Made by a program: the position numbers and the translations under genes. Source: Osedax frankpressi (taxonomy: Eukaryota > Annelida > Polychaeta > Sabellida > Siboglinidae). Taken from it: DNA of 64,000 bases. A model generated the notes under the pieces. That model ran no database searches and was not told the DNA's origin. It saw only the letters and a list, made by a program, of their open reading frames with translations. Location: positions 2,534,261 through 2,598,260 of the forward strand of contig OZ038317.1 in NCBI GenBank assembly GCA_964035775.1. Direction: 5' to 3'. The first letter of the stretch is position 1; every line of letters starts with the position of its first letter. Positions 52,801 through 64,000 of the stretch are shown here, piece after piece.

Positions 52801-55800
52801 ATAGTGTGTAGTGAGTGTGTTGTAGTGAGTGTGTTGTAGTGAGTGTGTTGTAGTGAGTGTGTTGTAGTGAGTGTGTTGTAGTGAGTGTGTTGTAGTGAGT
52901 GTGTTGTAGTGAGTATGGTGTAGTGAGTGTGTTGTAGTGAGTGTGTTGTAGTGAGTATGTTGTAGTGAGTGTGTTGTAGTGAGTATGTTGTAGTGAGTGT
53001 GTTGTAGTGAGTGTGTTGTAGTGAGTGTGTTGTAGTGAGTATGTTGTAGTGAGTGTGTTGTAGTGAGTGTGTTGTAGTTAGTGTGTTGTAGTGAGTATGT
53101 TGTAGTGAGTGTGTTGTAGTGAGTGTGTTGTAGTGAGTGTGTAGTGAGTGTGTTGTAGTGAGTGTGTTGTAGTGAGTGTGTTGTAGTGAGTGTGTTGTAG
53201 TGAGTGTGTTGTAGTTAGTGTGTTGTAGTGAGTATTTGTAGTGAGTGTGTTGTAGTGAGTGTGTATAGTGAGTGTGTTGTAGTGAGTGTGTTGTAGTGAG
53301 TGTGTTGTAGTGAGTGTGTTGTAGTGAGTGTGTTGTAGTGAGTGTGTTGTAGTGAGTATGTTGTAGTGAGTGTGTTGTAGTGAGTGTGTTGTAGTGAGTA
53401 TGTTGTAGTGAGTGTGTGTGTGTGTAGTGAGTGTGTTGTAGTGAGTGTGTTGTAGTGAGTGTGTGTGTGTAGTGAGCGTGTTGTAGTGAGTGTGTTGTAG
53501 TGAGTGTGTTGTAATGGGTGTGTTGTAGTGAGTGTGTGGTGTAGTGAGTATGTTGTAGTGAGTGTGTTGTAGTGAGTGTGTGTAGTGAGTGTGGTGTAGT
53601 GAGTATGTTGTAGTTAGTGTGTTGTAGTGAGTGTGTAGTGAGTGTGTTGTAGTGAGTGTGTTGTAGTGAGTGTGTTGTAGTGAGTGTGTTGTAGTGAGTG
53701 TGTTGTAGTGAGTGTGTTGTAGTGAGTGTGTTGTAGTGAGTGTGTTGTAGTGAGTGTGTTGTAGTGAGTATGGTGTAGTGAGTGTGTTGTAGTGAGTGTG
53801 TTGTAGTGACTATGTTGTAGTGAGTGTGTTGTAGTGAGTGTGTTGTAGTGAGTATGGTGTAGTGAGTGTGTTGTAGTGAGTGTGTTGTAGTGAGTATGTT
53901 GTAGTGAGTGTGTTGTAGTGAGTGTGTTGTAGTGAGTGTGTTGTAGTGAGTGTGTTGTAGTGAGTGTGTAGTGAGTGTGTTGTAGTGAGTATGTTGTAGT
54001 GAGTGTGTTGTAGTGAGTGTGTTGTAGTGAGTGTGTAGTGAGTGTGTTGTAGTGAGTGTGTTGTAGTGAGTGTGTTGTAGTGAGTGTGTTGTAGTGAGTA
54101 TGTTGTAGTTAGTGTGTTGTAGTGAGTGTGTAGTGAGTGTGTTGTAGTGAGTGTGTTGTAGTGAGTGTGTTGTAGTGAGTGTGTTGTAGTGAGTGTGTTG
54201 TAGTGAGTGTGTTGTAGTGAGTGTGTTGTAGTGAGTATGGTGTAGTGAGTGTGTTGTAGTGAGTGTGTTGTAGTGAGTATGTTGTAGTGAGTGTGTTGTA
54301 GTGAGTGTGTTGTAGTGAGTGTGTTGTAGTGAGTGTGTTGTAGTGAGTGTGTAGTGAGTGTGTTGTAGTGAGTATGTTGTAGTGAGTGTGTTGTAGTGAG
54401 TGTGTTGTAGTGAGTGTGTTGTAGTGAGTGTGTTGTAGTGAGTATGTTGTAGTGAGTGTGTGTGTGTAGTGAGTGTGTTGTAGTGAGTGTGTTGTAGTGA
54501 GTGTGTGTGTAGTGAGTGTGTTGTAGTGAGTGTGTTGTAGTGAGTGTGTTGTAGTGTGTGTGTGTGTAGTGAGTGTGTTGTAGTGAGTGTGTTGTAGTGA
54601 GTGTGTTGTAATGGGTGTGTTGTAGTGAGTGTGTGGTGTAGTGAGTATGTTGTAGTGAGTGTGTTGTAGTGAGTGTGTGTAGTGAGTGTGTTGTAGTGAG
54701 TATGTTGTAGTGAGTGTGTTGTAGTGTGTGTGTTGTAGTGAGTGTGTTGTAGTGAGTGTGTTGTAGTGAGTGTGTTGTAGTGAGTGTGTTGTAGTGAGTG
54801 TGTTGTAGTGAGTGTGTTGTAGTGAGTGTGTTGTAGTGAGTATGTTGTAGTGAGTGTGTTGTAGTGAGTATGTTGTAGTGAGTATGTTGTAGTGAGTGTG
54901 TGTAGTGAGTGTGTTGTAGTGAGTGTGTAGTGAGGGTGTTGTAGTGAGTATGTTGTAGTGAGTGTGTTGTAGTGTGTGTGTTGTAGTGAGTGTGTTGTAG
55001 TGAGTGTGTTGTAGTGAGTGTGTTGTAGTGAGTGTGTTGTAGTGAGTATGTTGTAGTGAGTGTGTTGTAGTGAGTGTGTTGTAGTGAGTGTGTTGTAGTG
55101 AGTGTGTTGTAGTGAGTGTGTTGTAGTGAGTGTGTGTGTAGTGAGTGTGTTGTAGTGAGTGTGTTGTAGTGAGTGTGTTGTAGTGAGTGTGTTGTAGTGA
55201 GTGTGTTGTAGTGAGTGTGTTGTAGTGAGTGTGTTGTAGTGAGTGTGTTGTAGTGAGTGTGTTGTAGTGAGTGTGTGTGTGTGTAGTGAGTGTGTTGTAG
55301 TGAGTGTGTTGTAGTGAGTGTGTTGTAGTGAGTGTGTTGTAGTGAGTGTGTTGTAGTGAGTGTGTTGTAGTGAGTGTGTTGTAGTGAGTGTGTTGTAGTG
55401 AGTGTGTTGTAGTGAGTGTGTTGTAGTGAGTGTGTTGTAGTGAGTGTGTTGTAGTGAGTGTGTTGTAGTGAGTGTGTTGTAGTGAGTGTGTTGTAGTGAG
55501 TGTGTTGTAGTTTGTGTGTTGTAGTGAGTGTGTTGTAGTGAGTGAGTTGTAGTGAGTGAGTTGTAGTGAGTGTGTTGTAGTGAGTATGTTGTAGTGAGTG
55601 TGTTGTAGTGAGTGTGTTGTAGTGAGTATGTTGTAGTGAGTGTGTTGTAGTGAGTGTGTTGTAGTGAGTGTGTTGTAGTGAGTGTGTTGTAGTGAGTATG
55701 TTGTAGTGAGTGTGTTGTAGTGAGTGTGTGTGTAGTGAGTGTGTTGTAGTGAGTGTGTTGTAGTGAGTGTGTTGTAGTGTGTGTGTGTGTGTAGTGAGTG

Positions 55801-58800
55801 TGTTGTAGTGAGTGTATTGTAGTGAGTGTGTTGTAGTGAGTGTGTTGTAGTGAGTGTGTTGTAGTGAGTATGTTGTAGTGAGTGTGTTGTAGTGAGTATG
55901 TTGTCGTGAGTGTGTTGTAGTGAGTGTGTTGTAGTGAGTATGTTGTAGTGAGTATGTTGTAGTGAGTGTGTTGTAGTGAGTGTGTTGTAGTGAGTGTGTT
56001 GTAGTGAGTGTGTTGTAGTGAGTGTGTTGTAGTGAGTGTGTTATAGTGAGTGTGTTGTAGTGAGTGTGTTGTAGTGAGTGAGTTGTAGTGAGTGAGTTGT
56101 AGTGAGTGTGTTGTAGTGAGTGTGTTGTAGTGAGTGTGTTGTAGTTAGTGTGTTGTAGTGAGTGTGTAGTGAGTGTGTTGTAGTGAGTGTGTTGTAGTGA
56201 GTGTGTTGTAGTGAGTGTGTTGTAGTGAGTGTGTTGTAGTGAGTGTGTTGTAGTGAGTGTGTTGTAGTGAGTGTGTTGTAGTGAGTATGGTGTAGTGAGT
56301 GTGTTGTAGTGAGTGTGTTGTAGTGAGTATGTTGTAGTGAGTGTGTTGTAGTGAGTGTGTTGTAGTGAGTGTGTTGTAGTGAGTGAGTTGTAGTGAGTGA
56401 GTTGTAGTGAGTGTGTTGTAGTGAGTATGTTGTAGTGAGTGTGTTGTAGTGAGTGTGTTGTAGTGAGTATGTTGTAGTGAGTGTGTTGTAGTGAGTGTGT
56501 TGTAGTGAGTATGTTGTAGTGAGTGTGTGTGTAGTGAGTGTGTTGTAGTGAGTGTGTTGTAGTGAGTGTGTGTGTAGTGAGTGTGTTGTAGTGAGTGTGT
56601 TGTAGTGAGTGTGTTGTAGTGTGTGTGTTGTAGTGAGTGTATTGTAGTGAGTGTGTTGTAGTGGGTGTGTTGAAGTGAGTGTGTGGTGTAGTGAGTGTGT
56701 TGTAGTGAGTGTGTGTAGTGAGTGTGTTGTAGTGAGTATGTTGTCGTGAGTGTGTTGTAGTGAGTGTGTTGTAGTGAGTATGTTGTAGTGAGTATGTTGT
56801 AGTGAGTGTGTTGTAGTGAGTGTGTTGTAGTGAATGTGTTGTAGTGAGTGTGTTGTAGTGAGTGTGTTGTAGTGAGTGTGTTATAGTGAGTGTGTTGTAG
56901 TGAGTGTGTTGTAGTGAGTGAGTTGTAGTGAGTGAGTTGTAGTGAGTGTGTTGTAGTGAGTGTGTTGTAGTGAGTGTGTTGTAGTTAGTGTGTTGTAGAT
57001 AGTGTGTAGTGAGTGTGTTGTAGTGAGTGTGTTGTAGTGAGTGTGTTGTAGTGAGTGTGTTGTAGTGAGTGTGTTGTAGTGAGTGTGTTGTAGTGAGTGT
57101 GTTGTAGTGAGTATGGTGTAGTGAGTGTGTTGTAGTGAGTGTGTTGTAGTGAGTATGTTGTAGTGAGTGTGTTGTAGTGAGTATGTTGTAGTGAGTGTGT
57201 TGTAGTGAGTGTGTTGTAGTGAGTGTGTTGTAGTGAGTATGTTGTAGTGAGTGTGTTGTAGTGAGTGTGTTGTAGTTAGTGTGTTGTAGTGAGTATGTTG
57301 TAGTGAGTGTGTTGTAGTGAGTGTGTTGTAGTGAGTGTGTAGTGAGTGTGTTGTAGTGAGTGTGTTGTAGTGAGTGTGTTGTAGTGAGTGTGTTGTAGTG
57401 AGTGTGTTGTAGTTAGTGTGTTGTAGTGAGTATTTGTAGTGAGTGTGTTGTAGTGAGTGTGTGTAGTGAGTGTGTTGTAGTGAGTGTGTTGTAGTGAGTG
57501 TGTTGTAGTGAGTGTGTTGTAGTGAGTGTGTTGTAGTGAGTATGTTGTAGTGAGTGTGTTGTAGTGAGTGTGTTGTAGTGAGTATGTTGTAGTGAGTATG
57601 TTGTAGTGAGTGTGTTGTAGTGAGTGTGTTGTAGTGAGTATGTTGTAGTGAGTGTGTTGTAGTGAGTGTGGTGTAGTGAGTGTGTTGTAGTGAGTGTGTT
57701 GTAGTGAATGTGTTGTAGTGAGTGTGTTGTAGTGAGTGTGTTGTAGTGAGTGTGTTGTAGTGAGTATGTTGTAGTGAGTGTGTTGTAGTGAGTGTGTAGT
57801 GAGTGTGTTGTAGTGAGTGTGTTGTAGTGAGTGTGTTGTAGTGAGTGTGTAGTGAGTATGGTGTAGTGAGTGTGTTGTAGTGAGTGTGTTGTAGTGAGTG
57901 TGTTGTAGTGAGTATGTTGTAGTGAGTGTGTATGTGTAGTGAGTGTGTTGTAGTGAGTGTGTTGTAGTGATTGTGTGTGTAGTGAGTGTGTTGTAGTGAG
58001 TGTGTTGTAGTGAGTGTGTTGTAGTGTGTGTGTGTGTAGTGAGTGTGTTGTAGTGAGTGTGTTGTAGTGAGTGTGTTGTAATGGGTGTGTTGTAGTGAGT
58101 GTGTGGTGTAGTGAGTATGTTGTAGTGAGTGTGTGTAGTGAGTGTGTGTAGTGAGTATGTTGTAGTTAGTGTGTTGTAGTGAGTGTGTAGTGAGTGTGTT
58201 GTAGTGAGTGTGTTGTAGTGAGTGTGTTGTAGTGAGTGTGTTGTAGTGAGTGTGTTGTAGTGAGTGTGTTGTAGTGAGTGTGTTGTAGTGAGTGTGTTGT
58301 AGTGAGTGTGTTGTAGTGAGTGTGTTGTAGTGAGTGTGTTGTAGTGAGTGTGTTGTAGTGAGTGTGTTGTAGTGAGTGTGTTGTAGTGAGTGTGTTGTAG
58401 TGAGTGTGTTGTAGTGAGTGTGTTGTAGTGAGTGTGTTGTAGTGAGTGTGTTGTAGTGAGTGTGTAGTGAGTATGTTGTAGTGAGTGTGTTGTAGTGAGT
58501 GTGTTATAGTGAGTGTGTTGTAGTGAGTGTGTAGTGAGTATGTTGTAGTGAGTGTGTTGTAGTGAGTGTGTTGTAGTGAGTGTGTTGTAGTGAGTGTGTT
58601 GTAGTGAGTGTGTGGTGTAGTGAGTGTGTTGTAGTGAGTATGTTGTAGTGAGTATGTTGTAGTGAGTGTGTTGTAGTGAGTGTGTTGTAATGGGTGTGTT
58701 GTAGTGAGTGTGTGGTGTAGTGAGTATGTTGTAGTGAGTGTGTGTAGTGAGTGTGTGTAGTGAGTATGTTGTAGTTAGTGTGTTGTAGTGAGTGTGTAGT

Positions 58801-61800
58801 GAGTGTGTTGTAGTGAGTGTGTTGTAGTGAGTGTGTTGTAGTGAGTGTGTTGTAGTGAGTGTGTTGTAGTGAGTGTGTTGTAGTGAGTGTGTTGTAGTGA
58901 GTGTGTTGTAGTGAGTGTGTTGTAGTGAGTGTGTTGTAGTGAGTGTGTTGTAGTGAGTGTGTTGTAGTGAGTGTGTTGTAGTGAGTGTGTTGTAGTGAGT
59001 GTGTTGTAGTGAGTGTGTAGTGAGTATGTTGTAGTGAGTGTGTTGTAGTGAGTGTGTTATAGTGAGTGTGTTGTAGTGAGTGTGTAGTGAGTATGTTGTA
59101 GTGAGTGTGTTGTAGTGAGTGTGTTGTAGTGAGTGTGTTGTAGTGAGTGTGTTGTAGTGAGTGTGTTGTAGTGAGTGTGTGGTGTAGTGAGTGTGTTGTA
59201 GTGAGTATGTTGTAGTGAGTATGTTGTAGTGAGTGTGTTGTAGTGAGTGTGTTGTAGTGAATGTGTTGTAGTGAGTGTGTTGTAGTGAGTGTGTTGTAGT
59301 GAGTGTGTTGTAGTGAGTATGTTGTAGTGAGTATGTTGTAGTGAGTGTGTTGTAGTGAGTGTGTTGTAGTGAGTGTGTTGTAGTGAGTGTGTTGTAGTGA
59401 GTGTGTTGTAGTGAGTGTGTTGTAGTGAGTGTGTTGTAGTGAGTGTGTTGTAGTGAGTGTGTTGTAGTGAGTGTGTTGTAGTGAGTGTGTTGTAGTGAGT
59501 GTGTTGTAGTGAGTGTGTTGTAGTGAGTATGTTGTAGTGAGGGTGTTGTAGTGAGTGTGTTGTAGTGAGTGTGTTGTAGTGAGTGTGTTGTAGTGAGTAT
59601 GTTGTAGTGATTGTGTTGTAGTGAGTATGTTGTAGTGAGTATGTTGTAGTGAGTATGTTGTAGTGAGTGTGTTGTAGTGAGTATGTTGTAGTGAGTATGT
59701 TGTAGTGAGTGTGTTGTAGTGAGTGTGTTGTAGTGAGTGTGTTGTAGTGAGTGTGTTGTAGTGAGTATGTTGTAGTGAGGGTGTTGTAGTGAGTATGTTG
59801 TAGTGAGTGTGTTGTAGTGAGTGTGTTGTAGTGAGTGTGTTGTAGTGAATGTGTTGTAGTGAGTGTGTTGTAGTGAGTGTGTTATAGTGAGTGTGTTGTA
59901 GTGAGTGTGTTGTAGTGAGTGTGTTGTAGTGAGTGTGAGGTAGTGAGTGTGTTGTAGTGAGTGTGTTGTAGTGAGTGTGTTGTAGTGAGTGTGTTGTATT
60001 GAGTGTGTAGTGAGTGTGTTGTAGTGTGTATGTTGTAGTGAGTGTGTTGTAGTGAGTGTGTTATAGTGAGTGTGTTGTAGTGAGTGTGAGGTAGTGAGTG
60101 TGTTGTAGTGAGTGTGTTGTAGTGAGTATGTTGTAGTGAGTGTGTTGTAGTGAGTGTGTTGTAGTGAGTGTGTTGTAGTGAGTGTGTTGTAGTGAGTGTG
60201 TTGTAGTGAGTGTGTTGTAGTGAGTGTGTTGTAGTGAGTGTGTTGTAGTGAGTGTGTGTAGTGAGTGTGTTGTAGTGAGTATGTTGTAGTGAGTATGTTG
60301 TAGTGTGTGTGTTGTAGTGAGTATGTTGTAGTTAGTGTGTTGTAGTTAGTGTGTTGTAGTGAGTGTGTTGTAGTGAGTGTGTTGTAGTGAGTGTGTTGTA
60401 GTGAGTGTGTTGTAGTGAGTGTGTTGTAGTGAGTATGTTGTAGTGAGTGTGTTGTAGTGAGTGTGTTGTAGTGAGTCTGTTGTAGTGAGTCTGTTGTAGT
60501 GAGTGTGTTGTAGTGAGTGTGTTGTAGTGAGTGTGTTGTAGTGAGTGTGTTGTAGTGAGTGTGTTGTAGTGAGTATGTTGTAGTGAGTATGTTGTAGTGA
60601 GTGTGTTGTAGTGAGTGTATTGTAGTGAGTGTGTTGTAGTGATTGTGTTGTAATGAGTGTGTTGTAGTGTGTATGTTGTAGTGAGTGTGTTGTAGTGAGT
60701 GTGTTGTAGTGAGTGTGTTGTAGTGAGTATGTTGTAGTGAGTGTGTTGTAGTGAGTGTGTTGTAGTGAGTGTGTTGTAGTGAGTATGTTGTAGTGAGTGT
60801 GTTGTAATGAGTGTGTTGTAGTGAGTATGTTGTAGTGAGTGTGTTGTAGTGAGTGTGTTGTAGTGAGTGTGTTGTAGTGAGTGTGTAGTGAGTGTGTTGT
60901 AGTGAGTGTGTTGTAGTGAGTGTGTTGTAGTGAGTATGTTGTAGTGAGTGTGTTGTAATGAGTGTGTTGTAGTGAGTATGTTGTAGTGAGTATGTTGTAG
61001 TGAGTATGTTGTAGTGAGTATGTTGACGTGAGTGTGTTGTAGTGAGTATGTTGTAGTGAGTATGTTGTAGTGAGTATGTTGTAGTGAGTGTGTTGTAGTG
61101 AGTGTGTTGTAGTGAGTGTATTGTAGTGAGTGTGTTGTAGTGAGTGTGTTGTAGTGAGTGTGTTGTAGTGAGTGTGTTGTAGTGAGTGTGTTGTAGTGAG
61201 TGTGTTGTAGTGAGTGTGTTGTAGTGAGTATGTTGTAGTGAGTATGTTGTAGTGAGTATGTTGTAGTGAGTATGTTGTAGTGAGTGTGTTGTAGTGAGTG
61301 TGTTGTAGTGAGTGTATTGTAGTGAGTATGTTGTAGTGAGTATGTTGTAGTGAGTATGTTGTAGTGAGTGTGTTGTAGTGAGTGTGTTGTAGTGAGTATG
61401 TTGTAGTGAGTGTGTTGTAGTGAGTATGTTGTAGTGAGTGTGTTGTAGTGAGTGTGTTGTAGTGAGTGTGTTGTAGTGAGTGTGTTGTAGTGAGTGTGTT
61501 GTAGTGAGTATGTTGTAGTGAGTATGTTGTAGTGAGTGTGTTGTAGTGAGTGTGTTGTAGTGAGTGAGTGTGTGTAGTGAGTGTGTTGTAGTGAGTATGT
61601 TGTAGTGAGTATGTTGTAGTGAGTATGTTGTAGCGAGTGTGTTGTAGTGAGTGTGTTGTAGTGAGTGTGTTGTAGTGAGTGTGTTGTAGTGAGTGTGTTG
61701 TAGTGAGTGTGTTGTAGTGAGTGTGTTGTAGTGAGTGTGTTGTAGTGAGTGAGTTGTAGTGAGTATGTTGTAGTGATTATGTTGTAGTGAGTGTGTTGTA

Positions 61801-64000
61801 GTGAGTGTGTTGTAGTGAGTGTGTTGTAGTGAGTGTGTTGTAGTGAGTGTGTTGTAGTGAGTGTGTTGTAGTGAGTATGTTGTAGTGAGTGTGTTGTAGT
61901 GAGTGTGTTGTAGTGAGTGTGTTGTAGTGAGTGTGTTGTAGTGAGTATGTTGTAGTGAGTATGTTGTAGTGAGTATGTTGTAGTGAGTGTGTTGTAGTGA
62001 GTGTGTTGTAGTGAGTATGTTGTAGTGAGTGTGTTGTAGTGAGTGTGTTGTAGTGAGTATGTTGTAGTGAGTATGTTGTAGTGAGTGTGTTGTAGTGAGT
62101 GTGTTGTAGTGAGTGTGTTGTAGTGAGTGTGTTGTAGTGAGTGTGTTGTAGTGAGTGTGTTGTAGTGAGTGTGTTGTAGTGAGTGTGTTGTAGTGAGTGT
62201 GTTGTAGTGAGTGTGTTGTAGTGAGTGTGTGTAGTGAGTGTGTGTAGTGAGTGTGTTGTAGTGAGTGTGTTGTAGTGAGTGTGTTGTAGTGAGTATGTTG
62301 TAGTGAGTGTGTTGTAGTGAGTGTGTTGTAGTGAGTGAGTGTGTGTAGTGAGTGTGTTGTAGTGAGTATGTTGTAGTGAGTGTGTTGTAGTGAGTATGTT
62401 GTAGTGAGTGTGTTGTAGTGAGTGTGTGTAGTGAGTGTGTTGTAGTGAGTGTGTTGTAGTTAGTGTGTTGTAGTGAGTATGTTGTAGTGAGTGTGTTGTA
62501 GTGAGTGTGTTGTAGTGAGTATGTTGTAGTGAGTATGTTGTAGTGAGTGTGTTGTAGTAAGTATGTTGTAGTGAGTGTGTTGTAGTGAGTATGTTGTAGT
62601 GAGTGTGTTGTAGTGAGTATGTTGTAGTGAGTATGTTGTAGTGAGTATGTTGTAGTGAGTATGTTGTAGTGAGTATGTTGTAGTGAGTGTGTTGTAGTGA
62701 GTATGTTGTAGTGAGTGTGTTGTAGTGAGTGTGTTGTAGTGAGTATGTTGTAGTGAGTGTGTTGTAGTGAGTGTGTTGTAGTGAGTGTGTTGTAGTGAGT
62801 ATGTTGTAGTGAGTATGTTGTAGTGAGTATGTTGTAGTGAGTATGTTGTAGTGAGTATGTTGTAGTGAGTGTGTTGTAGTGAGTATGTTGTAGTGAGTAT
62901 GTTGTAGTGAGTGTGTTGTAGTGAGTATGTTGTAGTGAGTGTGTTGTAGTGAGTGTGTTGTAGTGAGTGTGTTGTAGTGAGTATGTTGTAGTGAGTATGT
63001 TGTAGTGAGTATGTTGTAGTGAGTATGTTGTAGTGAGTATGTTGTAGTGAGTGTGTTGTAGTGAGTATGTTGTAGTGAGTGTGTTGTAGTGAGTGTGTTG
63101 TAGTGAGTATGTTGTAGTGAGTGTGTTGTAGTGAGTATGTTGTAGTGAGTATGTTGTAGTGAGTATGTTGTAGTGAGTGTGTTGTAGTGAGTATGTTGTA
63201 GTGAGTATGTTGTAGTGAGTGTGTTGTAGTGAGTGTGTTGTAGTGAGTATGTTGTAGTGAGTATGTTGTAGTGAGTGTGTTGTAGTGAGTGTGTTGTAGT
63301 GAGTGAGTGTGTGTAGTGAGTGTGTTGTAGTGAGTATGTTGTAGTGAGTGTGTTGTAGTGAGTGTGTTGTAGTGAGTGTGTTGTAGTGAGTGTGTTGTAG
63401 TGAGTATGTTGTAGTGAGTATGTTGTAGTGAGTGTGTTGTAGTGAGTGTATTGTAGTGAGTGTGTTGTAGTGATTGTGTTGTAATGAGTGTGTTGTAGTG
63501 TGTATGTTGTAGTGAGTGTGTTGTAGTGAGTGTGTTGTAGTGAGTGTGTTGTAGTGAGTGTGTTGTAGTGAGTGTATTGTAGTGAGTATGTTGTAGTGAG
63601 TATGTTGTAGTGAGTATGTTGTAGTGAGTGTGTTGTAGTGAGTATGTTGTAGTGAGTGTGTTGTAGTGAGTGTGTTGTAGTGAGTGTGTTGTAGTAAGTG
63701 TGTTGTAGTGAGTGTGTTGTAGTGAGTGTGTTGTAGTGAGTATGTTGTAGTGAGTGTGTTGTAGTGAGTATGTTGTAGTGAGTGTGTTGTAGTGAGTATG
63801 TTGTAGTGAGTATGTTGTAGTGAGTGTGTTGTAGTGAGTGTGTTGTAGTGAGTGTGTTGTAGTGAGTGTGTTGTAGTGAGTGTGTTGTAGTGAGTGTGTT
63901 GTAGTGAGTGTGTTGTAGTGAGTGTGTTGTAGTGAGTGTGTTGTAGTGAGTATGTTGTAGTGAGTGTGTTGTAGTGAGTGTGTTGTAGTGAGTGTGTTGT
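49848..64000. repeat. 14-bp satellite TGTTGTAGTGAGTG, over 14.1 kb, open at right edge
   Basis: About 1000 copies. Frequent variants are GAGTATG, shortened 12-bp units (TGTGTAGTGAG), TG-expanded units and GAGTGAG units. A composite marker (TAATGGGTGTGTTGTAGTGA followed by GTGTGTGGTGTAGTG) recurs near 53512, 54608, 58080 and 58688, so there is kb-scale higher-order structure. The array begins about 70 bp upstream of the SNRPC acceptor and fills its intron. On the SNRPC sense strand the consensus has no G. Confidence 0.97.

Overview
This is eukaryotic, almost certainly invertebrate-animal DNA. Non-coding sequence is very AT-rich, while exons are GC-richer and interrupted by GT-AG introns. The recognisable gene products are a U1 snRNP C protein, a GH56 hyaluronidase, two Kunitz-domain proteins and a PHD/F-box/LRR protein. 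The phylum cannot be fixed from the sequence. A run of exactly 200 Ns at 21796-21995 looks like a scaffolding gap. More than half of the window (about 37 kb) is tandem array.

Layout, left to right: a G-rich 113-bp higher-order repeat (1-510); two convergent Kunitz genes (598-2122 on +, 2404-3050 on -); a 4.7-kb array of a 14-bp unit (4669-9406) with an inverted, diverged tail (9407-9740); AT-rich DNA; a broken copy of an uncharacterised invertebrate protein family (13375-14781, -); a weak coding-like segment (15119-15760, -); a large + strand gene or gene pair (16516-42183); a complete-looking hyaluronidase gene (43065-47506, +); and the last three exons of SNRPC (48434-49777, -), whose first intron runs out of the window as at least 14.2 kb of satellite.

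No single ORF shows these genes. They appear when short open exons are joined through GT-AG junctions with matching phase. Hyaluronidase (8 exons, 1185 nt), the + strand Kunitz gene (3 exons, 312 nt) and the PHD-to-LRR exon chain all keep frame throughout.

The most unusual feature is how arrays and genes fit together. Nearly every long intron holds its own private tandem array, with a unit of 11, 14, 15, 26 or 31 bp. Several arrays begin within about 25 bp of the 5' splice site, and most have almost no G on the transcribed strand. An F-box domain is split by a 13.3-kb intron made almost wholly of about 429 copies of a 31-bp unit that itself resembles splice signals. The 5' splice sites are also odd: about 19 of 24 inferred donors read GTT, most often GTTAGT, instead of the usual animal GTAAGT/GTGAGT. 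Exon calls are inference from sequence and phase and need transcript support.
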